From assembly GCA_963823735.1 (NCBI GenBank), contig CAWGMO010000002.1, positions 1,798,001-1,862,000 of the forward strand: a stretch of DNA of 64,000 nucleotides. The letters run 5' to 3'. Below, piece after piece: positions 57,987 through 64,000 of this stretch. Source of the stretch: Actinoallomurus sp963823735. Its GTDB lineage: Bacteria; Actinomycetota; Actinomycetes; Streptosporangiales; Streptosporangiaceae. A program made the position numbers and the translations under genes. The notes under the pieces are model-generated. The model was given only the letters and a program-made list of their open reading frames with translations. It made no database searches and was not told the DNA's origin. How positions within the stretch are numbered: position 1 is the stretch's first letter; each line of letters starts with the position of its first letter.

Positions 57987-58721
57987 TCAGCCACCCAGCC
58001 GGGCGCGTACGACGAGGTCGTGCAGGGCCGGTTCGGCCGAGGGCCGCTCGGGCAGCGACGTCCGGTCCCGCTCCTCCTCCAGGCGCGCCCGCAGGGCCGC
58101 GACGTCGGCGGCGAGACGGTCGCGGCCGGGAGCGCCCGTCGGGAGCGGGCCGTGCTCGGCGCCGCGCTTGGCCGCGACCAGGTCCGGCAGGTAGCCGGGG
58201 CCGTGGCCGAGCCTCGTGAGGTCGGCCTCGACCTCGCCGGTGAGCATCAGGTGGATGCCGGTGCACAGCACACGGAAGGTGTAGAGCAGCGGCTTCAGCT
58301 CGCCCGTGCGCTCGAACAGCGCCCACTGCGTCCGCGCGAAGCCGAGGTAGTGGTGCGCGTGGTGGCGGCTGAGGCAGGCCGGGGCGAGCGCCACCATCTC
58401 CTCGTGGACCGGCGAGGACGACACGACGAGCGGGGACAGGAGCTGTTCGAGCACGTAGCCGTTGCGGCGCAGCAGCAGCCGGCAGAACTTCGCCAGGTCG
58501 TGCGTCACGAGGTCGACCTCGACGCCGTCGCGGTCCCAGGTGCGGTCGACGGTCTCGGTGCCCGGGCGCAGGCCGACGACGTCCTCCAGCGGCATCAGGT
58601 GCACGCCGCGCAGGTCGACGTCGGAGTCGACGGACGGGAAGCCGTACAGATGGGCACCGCTGACCGTCGCGAACACGACGTCACCGGTCACCTCGGGGAG
58701 CCACGGGGGCAGATCACTCAC
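57987..58721 (-). CDS. Predicted nucleotidyltransferase
   Basis: A 244-residue protein of the polymerase-beta-type nucleotidyltransferase superfamily. The active site is visible as SGAHLYGFPSVDSDVDLRG (Gly-Ser-type helix plus the metal-binding Asp pair) with a third acid in VEVDLVTHDL. The helical second half (FCRLLLRRNGYVLEQLLSP, HHYLGFARTQWALFERTGEL, LLYTFRVLCTGIHLM) matches a widespread bacterial family that adds nucleotides to unknown RNA or protein targets. GTG at 58721 is chosen (VSDLPPWLPEV); a GTG at 58739 is possible and neither has a good ribosome site. An RNA role would fit the RNA-repair genes 3 kb away, but that is conjecture. Confidence 0.8.
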   Translation of the reverse strand: MSDLPPWLPEVTGDVVFATVSGAHLYGFPSVDSDVDLRGVHLMPLEDVVGLRPGTETVDRTWDRDGVEVDLVTHDLAKFCRLLLRRNGYVLEQLLSPLVVSSSPVHEEMVALAPACLSRHHAHHYLGFARTQWALFERTGELKPLLYTFRVLCTGIHLMLTGEVEADLTRLGHGPGYLPDLVAAKRGAEHGPLPTGAPGRDRLAADVAALRARLEEERDRTSLPERPSAEPALHDLVVRARLGG

Positions 58722-58818
58722 ACCGGGAGCTTGGCCCACATCCGGCGCGAATCACACCGTTTTTCCGTGATCAGGAGAGCTAGGGAAGCGCGCGAGGCCG
58801 GAGGGTTAGTGTCGTCGT

Positions 58819-60243
58819 ATGGGAAGCCAAATCGGTGTCACCGGACTCGCCGTAATGGGCCAGAACCTCGCGCGCAACATCGCGCGGCACGGGTTCCCGG
58901 TGGCCGTTCACAATCGGAGCGACAGCCGCACCAAGCAACTGATGGAGCGGCACGGGGATGAGGGCTCGTTCACGCCGGCCTTCACCCTTGAGGAGTTCGT
59001 GGCCGCGCTCGACCGGCCGCGCCGTGTCGTCATCATGGTCAAGGCGGGCAAGCCCGTCGACGCCGTCATCGACGAGCTCGTGCCGCTGCTCGACGAAGGC
59101 GACATCATCATCGACGGGGGCAACTCTCACTTCAACGACACCCGGCGCCGGGAGACGGCGCTGGCCGGCAGCGGGATCCACTTCCTCGGCACCGGCATCT
59201 CCGGCGGCGAGGAGGGCGCGCTGCTCGGGCCGAGCATCATGCCCGGCGGCCCGCCCGAGGCGTGGGAGCCGGTCCGGGAGATCCTGACCTCGATCGCGGC
59301 GCAGGTGGACGGCACGCCGTGCTGCGACCACATCGGCCCCGACGGCGCCGGTCACTACGTGAAGATGGCGCACAACGGCATCGAGTACGCCGACATGCAG
59401 CTCATCGCCGAGGCGTACGACCTGCTGAGCGGCGCGGCCGGGCTGTCGGCCAAGGAGATCGCCGATGTCTTCCGCCAGTGGAACGAGGGCGACCTGGAGT
59501 CGTACCTCATCGAGATCACCGCGAAGGTGCTCGCGCACGACGACCCGCAGACGGGGAAGCCGCTGGTGGAGGTGATCCTCGACCAGGCCGAGCAGAAGGG
59601 CACCGGCCGCTGGACCGCCGAGTCCGCGCTGGAGCTGGGCGTCCCGCTCACCGCGATCACCGAGGCCGTCTTCGCGCGCGCCCTGTCCTCGCGCAAGGAG
59701 CAGCGGGTCAAGGCGGCCAAGACGCTGGCCGGGCCGACGGGCGGCACGACGGCGCCGGAGTTCGTCGACGCGGTACGCGACGCGCTGTACGCCTCGAAGG
59801 TCGTCGCGTACGCGCAGGGGTTCGAGCAGATCAGGGCCGCCTCCGAGGAGTACGGCTGGAACGTCCAGCCCGGCATGCTCGCCACGATCTGGCGCGGCGG
59901 CTGCATCATCCGCGCCCGCTTCCTCAACCGCATCAAGGAGGCCTACGACACCGAGCCCGACCTGGCGAACCTCCTGCTGAACGACTACTTCCGCGACGCG
60001 GTCGCCGGCGCGCAGGACGCCTGGCGCGAGGTCGTACGCGAGGCGGTACGCCTGGGCGTCCCGACCCCCGCCTTCTCCTCGGCACTCGCCTACTACGACG
60101 GCTTCCGCCGCGAACGCGGGCCCGCCTCGCTGATCCAGGGGCTGCGCGACCACTTCGGCGCCCACACCTACCGGCGGATCGACCGCGACGGCTCCTTCCA
60201 CGTCATGTGGTCCGAGGACGGCAGGGAGGTCAGCGCCGACTGA
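58819..60243 (+). CDS. gnd: 6-phosphogluconate dehydrogenase (NADP+, decarboxylating)
   Basis: Oxidative pentose-phosphate pathway enzyme that converts 6-phosphogluconate to ribulose 5-phosphate, CO2 and NADPH. ATG at 58819; GGAGGG lies 13 bases upstream. Of 474 residues the NADP fold starts at once (IGVTGLAVMGQNLARNIARH, then VHNRSDSRT). Substrate contacts include GTGISGGEEGALLGPSIMPGG, the catalytic lysine in GAGHYVKMAHNGIEYADMQ, and the C-terminal FGAHTYRRIDRDGSFH. Length marks the long (dimeric) form. It ends just before a perfect bidirectional terminator. Confidence 0.95.
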   Translation: MGSQIGVTGLAVMGQNLARNIARHGFPVAVHNRSDSRTKQLMERHGDEGSFTPAFTLEEFVAALDRPRRVVIMVKAGKPVDAVIDELVPLLDEGDIIIDGGNSHFNDTRRRETALAGSGIHFLGTGISGGEEGALLGPSIMPGGPPEAWEPVREILTSIAAQVDGTPCCDHIGPDGAGHYVKMAHNGIEYADMQLIAEAYDLLSGAAGLSAKEIADVFRQWNEGDLESYLIEITAKVLAHDDPQTGKPLVEVILDQAEQKGTGRWTAESALELGVPLTAITEAVFARALSSRKEQRVKAAKTLAGPTGGTTAPEFVDAVRDALYASKVVAYAQGFEQIRAASEEYGWNVQPGMLATIWRGGCIIRARFLNRIKEAYDTEPDLANLLLNDYFRDAVAGAQDAWREVVREAVRLGVPTPAFSSALAYYDGFRRERGPASLIQGLRDHFGAHTYRRIDRDGSFHVMWSEDGREVSAD

Positions 60244-60250
60244 CCACGGC

Positions 60251-60281
60251 GTGAGCCCCGGTGCGCCGCACCGGGGCTCAC
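60251..60281. terminator. Bidirectional terminator, gnd / hydrolase
   Basis: gtgagccccggtgcg and its exact complement are separated by a single C (60251-60281), so about 13-14 pairs can form with a small loop. It lies 8 bases after the gnd stop and includes the stop codon of the convergent hydrolase gene (60278-60280), serving both directions. Confidence 0.75.
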
Positions 60282-61051
60282 AACCCGTCCAGGAACTCCG
60301 TGATCGCGTCCCGCACCGCCTCCGGCGCCTCCAGGTGCACGTCGTGCCCCGCGCCGGCCACGGTCACCACGCGTGTGCCCGGCCGGCGGCGTGTCATCTC
60401 CGCCGCGTCCGCCGCCGTGATGATCCCGTTCTCGGCGCGTACGACCAGGGCCGGGCAGGCGACGTGGTCCCAGCGGGGGTCCCAGCGTTCGATGGACCGC
60501 ACCATGACGTCCGGCTCGAACCTCGGCCACCACCCGTCCTCGCGCTCCTCCAGCCCGGCGGCCCAACCGGCACCGACCGGGCCGCCGCCGAGGAACGCGG
60601 CCGCCTCCGCCCGTGAGGCGAACGGCAGCGGCCAGGAGGCCAGCCACCGTTCGATCCGCCGTGGCGTCTCCGGGTCCGGCTCGCCGTCGGCGGCCTCGAC
60701 CAGCACCAGGGCCCGTACGAGGTCCGGGTGCCGGGCCGCGGTGAGCATCGCGACGAGACCGCCCATCGACTGGCCGATGAGGGTCACGGCCCCGAGCTCC
60801 AGAGCCTCGAACAGCGCGGCCACGTCAGCGGCGTACGCCTCGCAGGAGACGTCCGCCGGGCGGCGTTCGCTCGCGCCGTGACCGCGCTGGTCGAGCGTGA
60901 CCACGCGGTACCGCTCCCGCATCCACGCGACCGTGGCGTCCCACTCGCCCCGGTGTCCGGCCAGGCCGTGCAGGAGTACGGCCGGCGGGCCCTCGCCGCC
61001 GTGGTCCTCGGCGACCAGGCGTACCCCGTCCCTGACGATCTCCCGGATCAC
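60278..61051 (-). CDS. Alpha/beta hydrolase
   Basis: A 257-residue alpha/beta-hydrolase-fold enzyme. Oxyanion motif VLLHGLAGHRGEWD, nucleophile elbow LIGQSMGGLVAML (Ser), acid strand region PALVVRAENG, and catalytic His in VAGAGHDVHLEAPEAV complete the triad. GTG at 61051 overlaps the pnkp stop in a GTGA junction, which indicates translational coupling and a single hen1-pnkp-hydrolase transcript. The substrate is not predictable; similar proteins are annotated as haloalkane dehalogenases, esterases or lactonases. Confidence 0.88.
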   Translation of the reverse strand: MIREIVRDGVRLVAEDHGGEGPPAVLLHGLAGHRGEWDATVAWMRERYRVVTLDQRGHGASERRPADVSCEAYAADVAALFEALELGAVTLIGQSMGGLVAMLTAARHPDLVRALVLVEAADGEPDPETPRRIERWLASWPLPFASRAEAAAFLGGGPVGAGWAAGLEEREDGWWPRFEPDVMVRSIERWDPRWDHVACPALVVRAENGIITAADAAEMTRRRPGTRVVTVAGAGHDVHLEAPEAVRDAITEFLDGL

Positions 61052-63573
61052 AGGCGCGGGTCCACGGGCTCGGACTCCAGGGCCAGGACGGCGAAGACCG
61101 GCTGGTGGACGCGCCACAGGGGTTCGCCCGCGGTGAGCCGGTCCAGGGACTCCAGGCCGAGGGCGTACTCGCGTGTCGCCAGGGAGCGCTTGCGGCCCAG
61201 GGACCGGCCGTGCAGCCGTGCGAGGTTCTCCGGCTCGGTGTAGTCCGGGCCGTAGACGATCCGGAGGTACTCGCGGCCCCGGCACTTCAGGCCCGGTTGC
61301 ACCAGGCGGTCACCGGTGGAGGGTCCGAGCGGCTTGACCACCATGCCCTCGCCTCCACCGTCGGTCAGTTCCAGCCACCAGCCGACGGCGGGCGCCTCGT
61401 CGGCGGACAGGTCGACGACGCGGTACCGCGTGGGCGCGAACAGCTCGTCGGCCGCGGCGAGCCGGTCCGCGATCTCAAGGTGCCACAGGTGGTCGCGCGC
61501 GGCGTAGGAGTGCCCCTCCCCCGCCAGCACCTGGAACGGCGCCAGCCGCAGGCCCGCCAGGCCCTCCGTCGGCCAGCAGTAACGGGCGTACGCGTCGGCG
61601 AACAGGGACGCGTTCGACGTCCGGCGTGCGACGCGTTCGCGCAGCTCGGCGACGTCCAGGCCACGGGAGGACGCGCGCGCCAGGGCCTCGGCGGCCATCG
61701 GCAGGGCCGTACGCGCCGCCGCGCCCGTCGCGGCGTACTGGTCGCGCAGCAGCTCCACGGCCTTGGCCGACCAGGGCATCAGCTCGCAGTCGAGCACCAG
61801 CCAGCCGGTGTCGAGCTCGTCGAAGAGGAACCCGGCGGCGGCGCGCACCCGTGACAGGAACTCCTCCGTACGCTCCGGGTCGCCGAAGAACGAGCGTCCG
61901 GTCCGTGTGTGCACGGCGCCGGTCGTGCCGTCGTCCACACCGAACCGCGCGGCGGCCACCCCGGCGTCGCGCGCCACGACGACGACGGCGCGCGAGCCCA
62001 TGTGCTTCTCCTCGCACACGACGCGTTCGACGCCCTGCTTCCGGTACGCCTCGAACGCCTCCGCCGGGTGCTCCAGGAAGCCGTCCAGCGACGAGGTGCC
62101 TGCGGGCGCCATCGTCGGCGGCAGGTACACCAGCCAGCGCGGGTCGATCGCGAACCGGCTCATGACCTCCAGCGCGGGCGGGATGTTCTCGGCGCGTACG
62201 GCGACCCGGCCCATCAGCCGGGTCTCCACGGCCTGCTCGACGTCGCCGATCCGCAGCACGCCGGACTCGCGGTGCGCGCCGGCCGGAGACCGCGGCGCGG
62301 CGGTGAGCGGGCGTGCCGGTTCGTACCAGACCTCGCGGGCGGGCACGGAGACGAGCGCGCGCTCCGGGTACCGCAGCGCGGTCAGCTTGCCGCCGAACAC
62401 GCAGCCGGTGTCGACGCAGAGCGTGTTGTTCACCCACTCCGCCTCCGGCACGGGCGTGTGGCCGTAGACGACCATGGCGTCGCCGCGGTAGTCGTCGGCC
62501 CACGGGTAGCGGACCGGCAGGCCGTACTCGTCGGTCTCCCCCGTCGTCTCCCCGTACAGGGCGAAGGACCGTACGCGGCCGGACGCGCGGCCGTGGTAGG
62601 CCTCCTTCAGGCCCGCGTGCGCGACGACGAGCCGCCCTCCGTCGAGGACCAGGTGGCTGACCAGGCCGTCCATGAAGGCCAGCGCCTCGGCCCTGAACTC
62701 CTCCGGCTCGGCGGCCAGCTGTTCCAGTGACTCGGCGAGGCCGTGCGCGACCGTGACGCGGGCGCCCCGCATGGCGCGCACGAGCTTGTTCTCGTGGTTG
62801 CCGGGGACGCACAGCGCGGTGCCGTCGCGGACCATGCCCATCGCGAGCCGGAGCACGCCCGGGGTGTCCGGGCCGCGGTCGACGAGGTCGCCGACGAACA
62901 GCGCCGTACGGCCCTCGGGGTGCGCGGCGCCGACCGCGCGGCCGTGCTCGTCGCGCGTGACCGCGTAGCCGAGCGCCGACAGCAGCTCCTCAAGCTCGGC
63001 GCGGCAGCCGTGCACGTCGCCGATGACGTCGAACGGCCCGGTGACGTCCCGCCGGTCCGGCCACGCCTTCTCGTAGGTGACGTACGCCTGGTCGATCTCG
63101 TCGCCGCGCAGCACGTAGGCGCGCTTGAACTTGCGCTCCAGCTCGCGCATCCCGCGCCGCAGCTCGCGGCGCTGCCGGGGCACGACGTGGTCCGGCAGGT
63201 CGCGGTCGGTGCGGGCGGCGTTCCGCTCCACGGCGACGCTCTCGGGCACGTCGAGCACGATGGCGACGGCGAGCACGTCGTGCTCCTTGGCCAGCTTCAG
63301 CAGCTGCTCGCGGGAGCGCGGCTGCACGTTCGTGGCGTCCACGACGGTGAGCAGCCCCCGCCTGAGCCGCACGCCGACGATGTGGTGCAGGAGCTCGAAG
63401 GCGTCGGCGGTGGCGGACTGGTCGTTCTCGTCGTCGGACACGGCCGCGCGGCACGCGTCCGACGAGACGACCTGCGTCGGCCTGAAGTGGCGCCGCGCGA
63501 AGTGCGACTTGCCGGAGCCGGAGACACCGGCCAGCACCACGAGCCCCATCTCGGGGATCCGCAGCTCGGTCAT
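61048..63573 (-). CDS. pnkp: Polynucleotide kinase-phosphatase, bacterial RNA repair
   Basis: An 841-residue RNA end-healing enzyme of the Pnkp/Hen1 pathway, which repairs RNAs such as tRNAs cut by ribotoxins. ATG at 63573 overlaps the hen1 stop (ATGA). Kinase (about 1-170): P-loop GVSGSGKSHFA. Phosphatase (about 180-460): metallophosphoesterase motifs DVIGDVHGC, FVGDLVDRGPD, CVPGNHENKL and YGHTPV. Ligase-like adenylyltransferase (about 490-841): the lysine motif in EEKHMGSRAVVVV, then VLDCELMPWSAK and EGMVVKPLG. All three catalytic modules appear intact and length matches Clostridium-type Pnkp. The frame extends to 63705 without homology. Confidence 0.94.
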   Translation of the reverse strand: MTELRIPEMGLVVLAGVSGSGKSHFARRHFRPTQVVSSDACRAAVSDDENDQSATADAFELLHHIVGVRLRRGLLTVVDATNVQPRSREQLLKLAKEHDVLAVAIVLDVPESVAVERNAARTDRDLPDHVVPRQRRELRRGMRELERKFKRAYVLRGDEIDQAYVTYEKAWPDRRDVTGPFDVIGDVHGCRAELEELLSALGYAVTRDEHGRAVGAAHPEGRTALFVGDLVDRGPDTPGVLRLAMGMVRDGTALCVPGNHENKLVRAMRGARVTVAHGLAESLEQLAAEPEEFRAEALAFMDGLVSHLVLDGGRLVVAHAGLKEAYHGRASGRVRSFALYGETTGETDEYGLPVRYPWADDYRGDAMVVYGHTPVPEAEWVNNTLCVDTGCVFGGKLTALRYPERALVSVPAREVWYEPARPLTAAPRSPAGAHRESGVLRIGDVEQAVETRLMGRVAVRAENIPPALEVMSRFAIDPRWLVYLPPTMAPAGTSSLDGFLEHPAEAFEAYRKQGVERVVCEEKHMGSRAVVVVARDAGVAAARFGVDDGTTGAVHTRTGRSFFGDPERTEEFLSRVRAAAGFLFDELDTGWLVLDCELMPWSAKAVELLRDQYAATGAAARTALPMAAEALARASSRGLDVAELRERVARRTSNASLFADAYARYCWPTEGLAGLRLAPFQVLAGEGHSYAARDHLWHLEIADRLAAADELFAPTRYRVVDLSADEAPAVGWWLELTDGGGEGMVVKPLGPSTGDRLVQPGLKCRGREYLRIVYGPDYTEPENLARLHGRSLGRKRSLATREYALGLESLDRLTAGEPLWRVHQPVFAVLALESEPVDPRL

Positions 63574-64000
63574 CGGGTGAACACCCCCATCTGGGTGGGC
63601 GCGCCGACCTCGGGGTCGTCGTCGCCGACCGGTACGTGACGTACCTGGTAGCCGTACGCTCCGGCGACCGCGCCGGCCCACTCCTTGAAGCGTTCGCGCG
63701 TCCACTCGAAGCGGTGGTCAGGGTGGCGGTGGCCGGTCAGGCCCTCATAGCGCACGTTGTACTCGGCGTTCGGCGTCGTGACGATCACGACGCGGGGCGC
63801 TGCGTCACCGAAGACGACGCGCTCGACGGCGGGCAGCCGCGGCAGGTCGACGTGCTCGATGACCTCCATCAGGACGGCCGCGTCGTACCCGTGGAAGCGC
63901 TCGTCCGCGTACGTCAGCGCGGCGGTGAACAGGCTCAGGCGTTCCCGCTGCCCGGGCGGCATCCGGTCCGGCTTGAGCCTGCGCTCGGCCGCCAGGATCG
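63570..64000 (-). CDS. hen1: Hen1 3'-terminal RNA ribose 2'-O-methyltransferase, 5'-truncated by window
   Basis: C-terminal part of bacterial Hen1, which methylates the 2'-OH at the 3' end of broken RNA before Pnkp seals it, protecting the repaired site. The frame is open through the window end (LAAERRLKPDRMPPGQRE), so the start lies upstream. Metal-binding residues are visible in LMEVIEHVDLPRL (Glu, Glu, His) and the later His in TGHRHPDHRFEW, with VIVTTPNAEYNVRYE as the methyltransferase strand. The N-terminal Pnkp-activating domain is outside the window. The 4-bp overlap with pnkp confirms the operon. Confidence 0.92.
   Translation of the reverse strand, partial: ILAAERRLKPDRMPPGQRERLSLFTAALTYADERFHGYDAAVLMEVIEHVDLPRLPAVERVVFGDAAPRVVIVTTPNAEYNVRYEGLTGHRHPDHRFEWTRERFKEWAGAVAGAYGYQVRHVPVGDDDPEVGAPTQMGVFTR

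Overview
The window is a very GC-rich chromosome segment (about 70 % or more by eye, G/C in most third codon positions) from an actinomycete. Pointers are the Pgl/BREX type 2 locus, an XRE-DUF5753/DUF397/anti-sigma-like ATPase cluster, a DtxR/IdeR-type iron box, DUF1707 and PadR proteins, leader-poor GTG/TTG starts and frequent 4-bp ATGA/GTGA overlaps. The gene content would suit Streptosporangiales/Thermomonosporaceae or a Streptomyces relative; that placement is inference.

Layout. 1-3.5 kb is core: 5'-truncated ribonuclease D, a GNAT acetyltransferase, a polysaccharide deacetylase, and an EfeU/FTR1 iron permease behind an iron box. 3.57-32.49 kb is a defence island: a zinc-ribbon SF2 helicase diverging from pglW (kinase), then an inserted block (Uma2 endonuclease, RsbW-like ATPase with degenerate companions, XRE regulator, short DUF397 protein), then pglX-pglY-pglZ-brxD-brxHI joined by 4-bp overlaps, then an SF1 helicase-PLD-DUF5710 protein, then an IS481-family insertion with target duplication. 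The order pglW, pglX, pglY, pglZ, brxD, brxHI is that of BREX type 2. From about 15.8 to 27.7 kb and again in the IS transposase the reading frames are broken by about 45 single-base frame changes with almost no in-frame stops. pglW, both flanking helicases and nearly everything after 32.6 kb are intact. Whether this is real inactivation or locally unpolished sequence is the main open question.

32.5-64 kb is core metabolism. It holds acyl-CoA synthetase facing a fadA-fadB beta-oxidation pair across a palindrome, an APH-like kinase, ferredoxin-NADP reductase, dxs and idi back to back (isoprenoid precursors), a G/U mismatch glycosylase, and aconitase facing a PadR regulator over repeated sites. 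Next come a DUF1707 membrane protein with repeats and a frameshift, a ROK-regulated sugar ABC transporter (binding protein, ATPase, permease), a Ser/Thr kinase, an ABCG-type transporter, a molybdenum-cofactor-sulfurase-like class V enzyme, a nucleotidyltransferase, 6-phosphogluconate dehydrogenase, and an RNA-repair cassette (hen1-pnkp) coupled to an alpha/beta hydrolase. The hen1 5' end lies beyond the window.

No rRNA, tRNA or CRISPR array was recognised. Positions of frame changes are good to about +/-20 bases.
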